A program made the position numbers and the translations under genes. From Macrostomum hystrix (lineage: Eukaryota; Platyhelminthes; Macrostomidae): a stretch of DNA of 64,000 nt. Below, in pieces: positions 34,649-42,132 of this stretch (within the stretch, counting starts at the first letter, position 1; the number at the start of each line of letters is the position of its first letter). Where the stretch lies: NCBI GenBank assembly GCA_950097015.1, contig CATNEN010000025.1:8420501-8484500 (forward strand). The letters are read 5' to 3'. The notes beneath the pieces were generated by a model. The model was not told the DNA's origin. It did no database searches and saw only the letters and a program-made list of their open reading frames with translations.

Positions 34649-37600
34649 CTTCTCCGCCTCAATTTGCCGTGGCAGTTAGAGCTTCAGTCGCAGCGTCAGC
34701 CGCAGACGCGGCGGCAAAAGTTAAACGTCGCTCTAGCAGCCTCGTTGATCTGTCAAAAGAATTTGAAAGCGTCGATCTGCAATTGCAGCAAATTTTACAG
34801 GAGCCGAAACTAAAACGATGGCATCAGCAGCAGCAACAGCAGCAGCAGCAATTAAAAGAGACGCACAATACCAATTTTCCAGCCCTGGAATCTCCCTATG
34901 CATCTGGTTCGGAACCGCCGCCCCGAGATGAGCCCACATCGACTTCCGTGTTTCGCTACAAGCCTCGCGAAGTAATAGAGTACGTGCCCGGAGACAGTTC
35001 TTTAAGCTGATGCTGGGTGCCTATTTGACTGCTGAATTTATTAATTAGAGAACCACACTTGCAGCAAAAGTTAGGAAATGGAGACATTTTATAGTGAGAG
35101 AGACCTATGTTTAAGTAACAAAGGATTTCAACGAAAAGTGAGTAGATTTATTATATATAAAGGCGAATTTGTAGGATAGTGGTGAGATTTTACAGTATGA
35201 AGGTGAGATCTTGTAGATTTAGGGTGAGATTTTATAGTATGAAGGTGAGATCTTGTAGACTTAGAGTGAGATTTCATAGTATGAAGGTGAGATCTTGTAG
35301 ATTTAGGGTGAGATTTTATAGTATGAAGGTGAGATCTTGTAGATTTAGGGTGAGATTTCATAGTATAAAGGTGAGATCTTGTAGATTTAGGGTGAGATTT
35401 TATAGTATAAAGGTGAGATCTTGTAGATTTAGGGTGAGATTTTATAGTATAAAGGTGAGATCTTGTAGATTTAGGGTGAGATTTCATAGTATGAAGGTGA
35501 GATCTTGTAGATTTAGGGTGAGATTTTATAGGATGAAGGTGAGATCTTGTAGGATTAGGGTTAGGTTCAAGAGTTTTTGCACTTTAGATATTATGTAAAA
35601 ACTTCGAGAAGGAAATCCATATCTTACTACTAACTGCAGCTTTCAAAATATTTATTCAGTCGGATGCTCGCACTGCCTACTAACAGTAGTTAAGCAATCG
35701 CGCTAATCACTAACTGTTCGCACACAAACTGGCATAGCTTTAGCTTAACTAGCGGCATGCTCATCTACTAAACAATATATATAACTTTCGCATATAAATG
35801 TAATGTGATTAACCTGCTTTGGCTTTTATTAATCAATATGCGAACCTACTAATAATAAAGTTAATTATCACACTTGATTGTTGTAAATATTATCTAACAA
35901 GAAGATGCTTTAACAGCGTGTTCTTTGTTTTTTTCGCGTAAATTGTTTTCGATGCAATAAATAGAACCATTATAACAATGGTTTTTAATCGATTCTGTAT
36001 TTATACTTCTCGCATCTGTTTTACTGCAGCAACCGGTGTACCTTGCTGCAGGTAACTGTGTACCTGTTTTGTTATCGTCTTTGTATTTCCGATCTGTACT
36101 ATATACTTTTTACAATAATTTTCTTTTCTCGTTTTTTACCACCTTTTAATAATCGAAATTCCATTCCAGTATTCTCTATACTGAATTTGACAGAATCTAG
36201 CAACTAAGATTGTTGCCAAATTGACAATTGCTCATTGTTTGAAATGGATTTACGTTTATACTTTTTGAGCCAATAAAATTTGTGCAGTTAACGAATTTAG
36301 CTGATTACCTAATTACCGTTTGCTACTTGGTATGTGGTTTGGTCCCACCTGACCTGTCTAAAAGGTGACATTACAACTGTCTAACAGGTGACACCAGACC
36401 TGTCTAACAGGTGACAACAGACCTGTCTAACAGGTGACACCAGACCTGTCTAACAGGTGACAACAGACCTGTCTAACAGGTGACACCAGACCCGTCTAAC
36501 AGGTGACAACAGACCTGTCTAACAGGTGACAACAGACCTGTCTAACAGGTGACACCAGACCCGTCTAACAGGTGACAACAGACCTGTCTAACAGGTGACA
36601 ACAGACCCGTCTAACAGGTGACACCAGACCCGTCTAACAGGTGACAACAGACCTGTCTAACAGGTGACAACAGACCCGTCTAACAGGTGACACCAGACCC
36701 GTCTAACAGGTGACAACAGACCTGTCTAACAGGTGACAACAGACCCGTCTAACAGGTGACACCAGACCCGTCTAACAGGTGACACCAGACCTGTCTAACA
36801 GGTGACAACAGACCTGTCTAACAGGTGACACCATACCCGTCTAATAGGTGACACCAGACCTGTCTAACAGGTGACACCAGATCCGTCTAACAGGTGACAA
36901 CAGACCTGTCTAACAGGTGACAACAGACCTGTCTAACAGGTGACAACAGACCTGTCTAACAGGTGACAACAGACCTGTCTAACAGGTGACAACAGAAAAG
37001 TCTAACATGTAAGAGCAGGCACACATAATAAGCCCCTATTAGCAGTTGTCTCTTAAAAGTTAAATGCGAAACTGTTTCTTAGTTAATCCTTTGTTTTCAC
37101 ATTTTTGGACAGTTATTTTGCTACAATAATGATCTTTAGCTGTCTCGTCAATTTACAAAATCTGCTCAAACTATTTTTTAAAAAGAATCTTTTTTTTCTA
37201 TTTTATTGTTCAACTTTTGTTTTTGCTCAATAAATTCTTATTGCGATGCTTTGAAATGACTTTCATTCTGTAGGTAATAAAAAAATGGTTAAACACTAAA
37301 AGCGAGGCCTCAACTTTTCAACTAAAATATAAATTAATTAATAAACCAATAACAATTTGTGGCTCCCTTGTTGAATATGAAACTTCACAACAACTATATA
37401 TTAATCGTGAATTTATAGTCATTTAATTGAAGTAAGCTTTTTATAATGCACAATGTTGTAAAAAATGTTTTCGCTTTCGGCTTAATTATGATATCAGTAG
37501 CTTCTGATTGTTGTGCATTAACATTGTAGTATATTTTTATAATCCTTTATTAACAAAGAATATTATTTACTTATCAAGTGATTGTTCTAAAATTTCCTAT

Positions 37601-38641
37601 CAATTCCATTTATCATCATTGTAGATGTGCTCAAACTGCCTCACTAAACTTGAGTCTGCGCAAGACTCAGTCACTCAGAACAGCCACACAGACTGCTCAT
37701 AGTAACTCAACACAACAGGATAAAAGGTATGTTGATAAATGATGGCTGATGGTTTTGAATCGTTCATTCCACAAATCTGTGAAATCATAAATTAGTGATT
37801 CCAAGAATAGAATCAATCATGATTCTATTATTATGAGAATCAATGAAATCGTTACTTGTGATTCTTAGAACCAATGAAATCGTTACTTGTGATTCTTAGA
37901 ACCAATGAAATCGTTACTTGTGATTCAAATAATCAATAAAATCGTTACTCTGATTTCAAGTACCAATGAAATCGTTACTTTGTGATTCTAAGAATCGATG
38001 AAATCGTTACTACTGATTCTAAGAATCAATGAAATCGTTACTTGTGATTCTAATAATCAATGAAATCGTTACTTTGTGATTCTAAGAATCAATGAAATCG
38101 TTACTACGGATTCTAAGAATCAATGAAATCGTTACTTGTGATTCTAAGAATCAATGAAATCGTTACTTGTGATTCTAAGAATCAATGAAATCGTTACTTT
38201 GTGATTGTAATATTTATTCTGATTAAGAGTCTGATTGAAAGAAATAATTGCGATTTTTTTAATTATGTAGTTCAAAAATATTACAAGCTTGTAGATTAAG
38301 TTGTGAATCACGTGATCAATCGATAATTTTGCAGGCTATTCCACAAGAAGCCGCCAATCTCTTCTAAAGCTTTCTCCGGGTCGCTTAACCGAAAAAAGCA
38401 GCAGCAGCAGGAGGCCTACGTGTCGCCGGCTGTGTCCAGCGATTTCTCACACGAGATGCTGGCCTGGTACGATCTTCGAAGACAGCGAGTCGCGTCCTGC
38501 ACCTCCTCTGGCTGCTGCTGCTGCTGCTGCTGCTGCTCTACCGACAATCCGTCAGCTGCCTGCTGCGACTCTTCTCTGCTGGCCGCTGCCGCCGCTTGCA
38601 GTGTCTCTGCTGCCGGTGGAAATGTTAACAGCTTCCTGTGA
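19296..38641 (+). CDS. FRMD4: FRMD4A/B-like FERM-domain scaffold, long-tail isoform (13 exons)
   Basis: FRMD4 proteins link the Par-3 polarity complex to cytohesin-type Arf GEFs at epithelial junctions (family knowledge). Exons: 19296-19370, 19822-20204, 20457-20540, 21025-21315, 24231-24417, 27922-28105, 30296-30621, 32204-32422, 33083-33226, 33567-33794, 33878-33963, 37625-37726, 38335-38641. All boundaries are GT-AG and the phases close to 871 residues ending in TGA. The start MFSSSEGKKVAILLLDG aligns with vertebrate MTEGRRCQVHLLDD. Conserved: PKLTASELLDLV, LLQRHPSLEYCES, SLPNYG, GLPWWLGFSHRG, WSSLENIYCRERKF, AASQHRFSL (FERM); ELRVLLADLRSRKA and LKKKRAAECQLAKER (coiled-coil/CUPID); SHEMLAWYD near the C-terminus. 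Donor of the 30296 exon (GTCCGG) is weak. Nearly all long introns carry a private minisatellite or SINE. A different last exon at 34413 gives an alternative isoform. Confidence 0.9.
19465..19730 (+). mobile_element. tRNA-derived SINE, family B, copy 1 (degraded) in FRMD4 intron 1
   Basis: Shares with other family-B copies GTTGGTTCATTCCCCAACTC (B-box region), CATTGCTTCAGTTTACC, TGTTAAATGGGTACC, GTCCATGGACTGAA and GCTGCGGCTGTGCTGTTGGC in the same order. The 5' A-box is poorly preserved. Confidence 0.7.
20272..20445 (+). mobile_element. tRNA-derived SINE, family B, copy 2 (5' part) in FRMD4 intron 2
   Basis: Best preserved tRNA-like head: TAGCTTTGTGGTTAGAGCG (A box) and GGGGGTTCGAATCC (B box). 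A GTCGTACTTAC word is triplicated between them. The body stops after GTTGTTAGATGG, close to the acceptor of FRMD4 exon 3 at 20456. Confidence 0.8.
20672..20938 (+). mobile_element. tRNA-derived SINE, family B, copy 3 in FRMD4 intron 3
   Basis: A box TAGCCTTGTGGTTAGAGCA is present but the B box is deleted, the sequence jumping from GACTTGAAG to CAAGACAATT. Body complete: TGTTAAATGGGTACC, GTCCATGGACTGA, GCTGTGGCTGTGCTGTCGG, ending TAATAAATTATTATTTA, a probable A/T-rich tail. Confidence 0.8.
21351..22456. repeat. 30-bp minisatellite, about 37 copies, FRMD4 intron 4
   Basis: Unit CACTGCCTTCCAGTTCCATC plus GCAATGCACC, beginning about 35 bases after the exon-4 donor. One base (G, C or A before CAATG) is the main variable site. 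Period 30 keeps several frames open on both strands for over 1.1 kb; the resulting ORFs of up to about 398 codons are artefacts. Confidence 0.96.
22457..23102. other. Unique intron sequence, nothing recognised
   Basis: Unique part of FRMD4 intron 4 between two arrays; only short ORFs, no exon with both splice sites and similarity. Confidence 0.55.
23103..23880. repeat. 17-bp minisatellite, about 46 copies, FRMD4 intron 4
   Basis: Unit GCCTCCTCCATTCCGGT with variants ATTCTGAT and ATTCTGGT that occur in alternating pairs, suggesting a 34-bp higher-order unit. Confidence 0.95.
23874..24165. repeat. 21-bp minisatellite, about 14 copies, just before FRMD4 exon 5
   Basis: Unit GCCTCCTCCTCCAGTCTGGT plus T or A, clearly derived from the neighbouring 17-bp unit by a CTC insertion. 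On the sense strand each unit is a pyrimidine tract ending in CAG, about 65-350 bases upstream of the real acceptor at 24230. Confidence 0.93.
24430..24550 (+). mobile_element. SINE fragment, family C
   Basis: Contains GGAGTTCGAATCCGAGTTC (B-box-like) followed by TGTGTCCTTGGGCAAGACAA, a motif found in the bodies of many tRNA-derived SINEs. Lies right after the donor of FRMD4 exon 5. Related B-box words occur near 28205 and 45970. Confidence 0.5.
24551..25206. other. Unique intron sequence, nothing recognised
   Basis: Part of FRMD4 intron 5; unique sequence without supportable features. Confidence 0.5.
25207..25770. repeat. 15-bp minisatellite, about 38 copies, FRMD4 intron 5
   Basis: Unit GATGAGACACGGGTA with GGATA, ATAAG and 10-bp short variants. 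Open in several frames on both strands because 15 is divisible by 3. Confidence 0.95.
25771..26389. other. Unique intron sequence, nothing recognised
   Basis: Unique sequence inside FRMD4 intron 5. A 99-codon ORF near 26130 has no family similarity I recognise. Confidence 0.5.
26390..27775. repeat. 29-bp minisatellite, about 46 copies, FRMD4 intron 5
   Basis: Unit AGCTTAATCCCCAAACTTCT plus CATATTCCC, with GGCTTAAT and ACTCTCAGC variants. On the sense strand each unit contains a branch-point-like TTAAT, a pyrimidine-rich stretch and CCCAG. The array ends about 145 bases before exon 6. Confidence 0.95.
28238..28800. repeat. 25-bp minisatellite, about 22 copies, FRMD4 intron 6
   Basis: Unit AGGAAATCTTGCTATAAATA plus ATTCT. 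The sense strand carries ATTCTAG in each unit and a CTATAAATAA box. Decays at the right end. Confidence 0.94.
28801..29405. other. Unique intron sequence, nothing recognised
   Basis: Unique sequence in FRMD4 intron 6; no exon or RNA gene could be supported. Confidence 0.5.
29408..30275 (-). repeat. Dispersed cluster of tRNA B-box-like modules
   Basis: On the minus strand the word GGTTCGATT or a near variant recurs at about 29412, 29569, 30046, 30162, 30203 and 30256, with weaker ones at 29515 and 30113. Several are followed by ACTC(A/C)ATGATT and then GGCCGCC or GAGCCACC at similar spacing, so a module of roughly 50-60 bp is repeated, not just the box. Lies in FRMD4 intron 6 directly before exon 7. 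Confidence 0.55.
29604..29900. repeat. Nested inverted repeats (fold-back) within the B-box cluster
   Basis: TTTCTTTGGGTGATTCC (about 29606) is the reverse complement of GGAATCACCCAAAGAA (about 29746). GAAACCGCCGAGAA (about 29790) pairs with TTCTTCGGCGGTTTC (about 29855). GATTCCATGCT also recurs as a direct repeat at about 29685 and 29778. Confidence 0.6.
30296..33794 (+). CDS. FRMD4: FRMD4 central coiled-coil / cytohesin-binding (CUPID-like) exons 7-10
   Basis: Four phase-compatible exons. Exon 7 has a Ser-rich lead, a short Q tract (QQHQQQQ), then basic heptad-like sequence RRRLLNRYRELRVLLADLR. Exon 8 carries MVRRGSS, matching the vertebrate PPIVRRRIG region. Exon 9 (LDQLQQELAVHRALAEAS, HLKKKRAAECQLAKER) matches the most conserved FRMD4 segment with its SKKLKKQRK core. 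Exon 10 starts MVQISQKIQEV (vertebrate LNALKKLQEIENAI) then turns Ala/Ser-rich. In vertebrates this region binds cytohesins; I infer the same here. Confidence 0.85.
30622..30822. repeat. 50-bp tandem repeat, 4 copies, at FRMD4 exon 7 donor
   Basis: Unit starts CCGGCTAATCATCCTGTTTG and continues through CACACTGTCCCCTCTCGCAT. The first copy begins with the donor of exon 7 itself (AAG then GTCCGG); later copies have CATCCGG at that place, so only the first copy keeps the GT. Confidence 0.9.
30868..32080. repeat. 18-bp minisatellite, about 67 copies, FRMD4 intron 7
   Basis: Unit CTCTTTCCCACCCTCTAG. With period 18, plus-strand frames stay open for over 1.2 kb (LALSHP and PPSSSF repeats), giving spurious ORFs of 487 and 432 codons. 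On the sense strand every unit is a long pyrimidine tract ending in TAG, an excellent match to a 3' splice site; the true acceptor is at 32203. Confidence 0.96.
32640..33005. repeat. Degenerate 21-23-bp repeat, FRMD4 intron 8
   Basis: Copies of AATGGGATCTTGGAAAAGAA with variable spacing; regular only from about 32865. Ends about 75 bases before the exon-9 acceptor. Confidence 0.85.
33975..34350. repeat. 23-bp minisatellite, about 16 copies, FRMD4 intron 11
   Basis: Unit GCAGGTGAGAGTGACAGGCT plus GAT, variants with ATAGGTGAGAG and GCGAGAG. On the sense strand many units contain CAG joined directly to GTGAGAG, a 3' and a 5' splice-site motif back to back, downstream of a CTGAT. Starts about 12 bases after the real exon-11 donor. 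Confidence 0.93.
34413..35010 (+). CDS. FRMD4: FRMD4 alternative terminal exon (exon 12)
   Basis: Begins after CTCTATTCAG and completes the codon left open by exon 11 (AG plus G), reading MGPSSEPRPQPQSSLYRLL and ending GDSSLS and TGA at 35008-35010. Joined to exons 1-11 it gives 934 residues. It is low-complexity and Ser/Gln-rich with two CAG tracts (11 and 9 Gln, near 34616 and 34827) and an LVDLSKEFESVDLQLQQIL helix. No good in-frame phase-2 donor exists inside it that could splice on to exon 13, whereas exon 11 is phase-compatible with both, so exon 12 and exons 13-14 look mutually exclusive. AATAAA signals follow at 35854 and 35956. Confidence 0.75.
35170..35575. repeat. 42-bp minisatellite, about 9 copies, in the exon-12 3' UTR
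   Basis: Compound unit of two related halves, AAGGTGAGATCTTGTAGATT and TAGGGTGAGATTTTATAGTA. Each half has a TAG next to a GGTGAGAT donor-like word. Sits between the exon-12 stop and its poly(A) signals. Confidence 0.94.
35854..35961 (+). promoter_or_regulatory. Two poly(A) signals for the exon-12 isoform
   Basis: AATAAA at 35854-35859 and again at 35956-35961, about 0.85-0.95 kb after the exon-12 stop. They support exon 12 as a true 3' end. Confidence 0.5.
36350..37010. repeat. 23-bp minisatellite, about 28 copies, before FRMD4 exon 13
   Basis: Unit ACCTGTCTAACAGGTGACAA plus CAG. ACCTGT and ACAGGT form a short hairpin in every unit. The sense strand carries CTAACAG joined to GTGACA. A CAGGTG E-box recurs once per unit. 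Confidence 0.96.
37011..37620. other. Unique AT-rich intron sequence
   Basis: Between the 23-bp array and FRMD4 exon 13; nothing recognised. The interval 35580-36350 to the left is similar apart from the poly(A) signals. Confidence 0.5.
37625..38641 (+). CDS. FRMD4: FRMD4 long-tail exons 13 and 14
   Basis: Exon 13 (37625-37726, acceptor TTGTAG, donor GTATGT) is phase 2 at both ends and reads AQTASLNLSLRKTQSLRTAT in its open frame. Exon 14 (38335-38641, acceptor TTTGCAG) reads LFHKKPPISSKAFSG, then SHEMLAWYDLRRQ, resembling the conserved vertebrate SDELRQWYQRS motif near the FRMD4 C-terminus, then a run of eight Cys encoded by TGC repeats and a TGA at 38639. The motif match fixes the frame of exon 14. 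A CAG tract encodes Gln just before. Confidence 0.78.
37790..38215. repeat. About 31-bp minisatellite, 13 copies, FRMD4 intron 13
   Basis: Unit GATTCTAAGAATCAATGAAA plus TCGTTACTTGT. Contains the perfect palindrome GATTCTAAGAATC. Left copies more diverged. Confidence 0.92.
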
Positions 38642-38667
38642 GCCGCCGCCACCCTGTTCTGACTGTC

Positions 38668-39300
38668 TGTTTCACTGTATTTGACTCAATGAGTCTGTAT
38701 TTGTCTGTATTTGACTCAATGAGTCTGTATTTGTCTGTATTTGACTCAATGAGTCTGTATTTGTCTGTATTTGACTCAATGAGTCTGAATTTGTCTGTAT
38801 TTGACTCAATGAGTCTGTATTTGTCTGTATTTGACTCAATGAGTCTGTATTTGTCTGTCTGTGACTCAATGAGTCTGTATTTGTCTGTATTTGACTCAAT
38901 GAGTCTGAATTTGTCTGTCTTTGACTCAATGAGTCTGAATTTGTCTGTCTTTGACTCAATGAGTCTGTATTTGTCTGTATTTGACTCAATGTGTCTGTAT
39001 TTGTCTGTATTTGACTCAATGAGTCTGTATTTGTCTGTATTTGACTCAATGAGTCTGTATTTGTCTGTATTTGACTCAATGAGTCTGTATTTGTCTGTAT
39101 TTGACTCAATGAGTCTGTATTTGTCTGTATTTGACTCAATGAGTCTGTATTTGTCGGTTTTTGACTCAATGAGTCTGTATTTGTCTGTATTTGACTCAAT
39201 GAGTCTGTATTTGTCTGTATTTGACTCAATGAGTCTGTATTTGTCTGTATTTGACTCAATGAGTCTGTATTTGTCTGTATTTGACTCAATGAACCAAATG
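38668..39300. repeat. 30-bp minisatellite, about 21 copies, FRMD4 long-isoform 3' UTR
   Basis: Unit TTGACTCAATGAGTCTGTAT plus TTGTCTGTAT, starting about 25 bases after the exon-14 stop. Each unit holds TGACTCA within the palindrome GACTCAATGAGTC. Long ORFs on both strands here are artefacts. Confidence 0.96.
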
Positions 39301-39304
39301 TGTC

Positions 39305-39597
39305 TGTATTTGTCTGTCTGTGACTGAATGAGTCTGTCTGTGACTGAATGAGTCTGTCTGTGACTGAATGAGTCTGTCTGTGACTGAATGAGTCTGTCTG
39401 TGACTGAATGAGTCTGTCTGTGACTGAATGAGTCTGTCTGTGACTGAATGAGTCTGTCTGTGACTGAATGAGTCTGTCTGTGACTGAATGAGTCTGTCTG
39501 TGACTGAATGAGTCTGTCTGTGACTGAATGAGTCTGTCTGTGACTGAATGAGTCTGTCTGTGACTGAATGAGTCTGTCTGTGACTGAATGAGTCTGC
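39305..39597. repeat. 20-bp minisatellite, about 14 copies
   Basis: Unit GACTGAATGAGTCTGTCTGT, a shortened derivative of the adjacent 30-bp unit with TGACTGA in place of TGACTCA; near-perfect copies suggest recent expansion. No canonical AATAAA follows within 1 kb; ATTAAA occurs near 39933. Confidence 0.95.
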
Positions 39598-40004
39598 AGT
39601 TCCGTCTTTCCAGTGTGTCTGTTTGTTAGTCTTGAATCTGTCTCGTTATATATTTTCCTACCCCATTCTGTCGATCTGTACATTTTGTTTTATTATCTGT
39701 CTAACTGAATTGTGCATAGCTATCTGACAGTTTTATCTTATCTAAGTACAGCTGCTGTTTCTGGCTCAACTTCAATTTCAGCTTCCCTGCTTTTTGGCTA
39801 GCTAAATTTTTTTCAATACTTGTAAATCAAATCAATATGTGTACTGCTAGTCACTTTTGTAATCCGCGCAATATTAATTTTTGCAAATTCTATATACTAG
39901 CCCTTATCTAGGAAATATTTATATTAGGTGGGATTAAAATATATTATAATATATAGTTTTATGGGATCAGAAAAATATCTAGAAGGGATAAATGTTTATC
40001 CAGA
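39598..40004. other. Unique AT-rich spacer
   Basis: Possible remainder of the FRMD4 3' UTR; no other feature seen. Confidence 0.5.
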
Positions 40005-40895
40005 TAGTAGAGATAATCGTGTGGGATCAGGATGTTATTAGTAGGGATAATCGTGTGGGATCAGGATGTTATTAGTAAGGATTATCGTGTGGGATCAGGA
40101 TGTAATTAGTAGGGATAATCGTGTGGGATCAGGATGTTATTAGTAGGGATAATCGTGTGGGATCAGGATGTTATTAGTAGGGATAATCGTGTGGGATCAG
40201 GATGTTATTAGTAAGGATTATCGTGTGGGATCAGGATGTTACTAGTAGGGATAATCGTGTGGGATCAGGATGTAATTAGTAGGGATAATCGTGTGGGATC
40301 AGGATGTTATTAGTAGGGATAATCGTGTGGGATCAGGATGTTATTAGTAGGGATAATCGTGTGGGATCAGGATGTTATTAGTAGGGATAATCGTGTGGGA
40401 TCAGGATGTTATTAGTAGGGATAATCGTGTGGGATCAGGATGTTATTAGTAGGGATAATCGTGTGGGATCAGGATGTTACTAGTAGGGATAATCGTGTGG
40501 GATCAGGATGTTACTAGTAGGGATAATCGTGTGGGATCAGGATGTTACTAGTAGGGATAATCGTGTGGGATCAGGTTGTTACTAGTAGGGATAATCGTGT
40601 GGGATCAGGATGTTACTAGTAGGGATAATCGTGTGGGATCAGGATGTTACTAGTAGGGATAATCGTGTGGGATCAGGATGTTACTAGTAGGGATAATCGT
40701 GTGGGATCAGGATGTTACTAGTAGGGATAATCGTGTGGGATCAGGATGTTACTAGTAGGGATAATCGTGTGGGATCAGGATGTTACTAGTAGGGATAATC
40801 GTGTGGGATCAGGATGTTACTAGTAGGGATAATCGTGTGGGATCAGGATGTTACTAGTAGGGATAATCGTGTGGGATCAGGATGTTATTAGTTGG
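40005..40895. repeat. 34-bp minisatellite, about 26 copies, intergenic
   Basis: Unit GTGGGATCAGGATGTTATTA plus GTAGGGATAATCGT. Left copies carry TTATTAG, right copies TTACTAG, so variants are spatially sorted. Confidence 0.95.
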
Positions 40896-41400
40896 TAGAG
40901 ATGGCATCAGAGAAGTATGAAATTAATCCATTTTAATGGATTGGTAATTCGCTTTTTCAATCTAAGTCAGCAAAAGCCATTACCTGCTTCTCAATTTTAG
41001 CATTTTTCACATTTCCAGGTGCAGCTTTTGCTTCTAGAAAAATTTGTTTTGCTTTCAACTGCTTTGTTCAGTTTTAGTCACTACTCACTACTTTTAGTCA
41101 CTAATTAGCAGTAGATCAGTTAGTGCAATATCTGATTATGATTGTTACAATCGTGCTATATTTTTGCAATCAGTTTTGTTTCTGTAATATTTTTAGACAT
41201 GCCAAACTCATTAAGTAAATTCTTTTATCAACCGCCATTATTTAGATTATTCTAAAAAACTTCTTCATTCATTGTGCGGGTTATGTAATTCAGTTTTGCT
41301 TTTCAATTGGAAATAGAATCATCTAATTTTATAACAATATTACCCGTTTCATGCATTAATAATCGCTAAAATTGTTAAATTTAAATTTCGGTAATGACTA
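40896..41400. other. Unique AT-rich spacer
   Basis: Between the 34-bp array and a SINE; no feature recognised. Confidence 0.5.
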
Positions 41401-41401
41401 T

Positions 41402-41655
41402 TACAGTTGATTACACCTGCCCCAATTGGGCCAGTTGTGCAGCCGACAGCACAGCCGCAGCTATTGCGCCGCGCATCTGAAGTCTGCGTACGGCTGTTCA
41501 GTCCATGGACTGGGGGGGACGCCACACCCACCCTCAATTACTCCAGCTAATGCAATTGTCTTGCTAAAGTACACAATTTGTTCCAGTGGAGTCGGGAATC
41601 GAACCCCGACCTTCAAGTCGTAAGTACGACGCTCTGACCACAACTATATTTTGTT
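41402..41655 (-). mobile_element. tRNA-derived SINE, family B, copy 4 (near full length)
   Basis: On the minus strand: TAGTTGTGGTCAGAGCGTCG (A box), GTCGGGGTTCGATTCCCGAC (B box), CAAGACAATTGCATTAGCTG, GTCCATGGACTGAACAGC, GCTGCGGCTGTGCTGTCGG and GGCAGGTGTAATCAACTG. The best-preserved family-B copy here, lying between the convergent FRMD4 and LHX genes. The lower-strand B box is intact. Confidence 0.85.
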
Positions 41656-41682
41656 AAATTATTTAAAAAAAGAGAAACCGAT

Positions 41683-41747
41683 TCCGATAAGTGGAAAACT
41701 GTCCAGAAGACCGTTCGTTCGATTTCTAAGAAACAGCCAAAGAAGGT
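41683..41747 (+). other. Possible orphan coding exon (plus strand)
   Basis: Open in a frame reading ETDSDKWKTVQKTVRSISKK and QPKK, followed by a GTGTGT donor-like sequence or, read through, a TAA at 41763. Upstream is an A-rich tract with a weak AGAG acceptor. With a phase-2 entry it could join to FRMD4 exon 13 as a third tail. Only composition and phase support it. Confidence 0.2.
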
Positions 41748-41809
41748 GTGTCATATTCTATTGTAAAAGTCAGTAAAACTACTAGTACTGGCTACCCACG
41801 AATGAGCTG

Positions 41810-41886
41810 TTTATTTACACGCATTTAAACAAAACACTTCATAGATTTGTTATAATCTAGTGTAATACGCATTTTCCGGGTTTATT
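41810..41886 (-). promoter_or_regulatory. Poly(A) signals for the LHX2/9 gene
   Basis: Minus-strand AATAAA at 41815-41810 and 41886-41881, about 250-320 bases after the LHX stop codon; the first is followed within 150 bases by the family-B SINE. Confidence 0.5.
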
Positions 41887-42132
41887 GCATAAATTTCAAA
41901 GACTGTGTGCGCATTGTCCGTGATATGATTTAGCTCAAACATTTGATTCTATGGTGCATCAAGTGCGGCTAGAAATATCTAAGTTTGTGAAATAACAACA
42001 ATAACAATAATGTTAGCTCGTAGGAGTGTTTCACTGTGACTTCACTCCTATGGTGTCGGATACTAAACTACTAAAATACAAAACACTGCCACTGTCTCTA
42101 ACATTATTCTACTATTAGTAGTACGTGCACTC

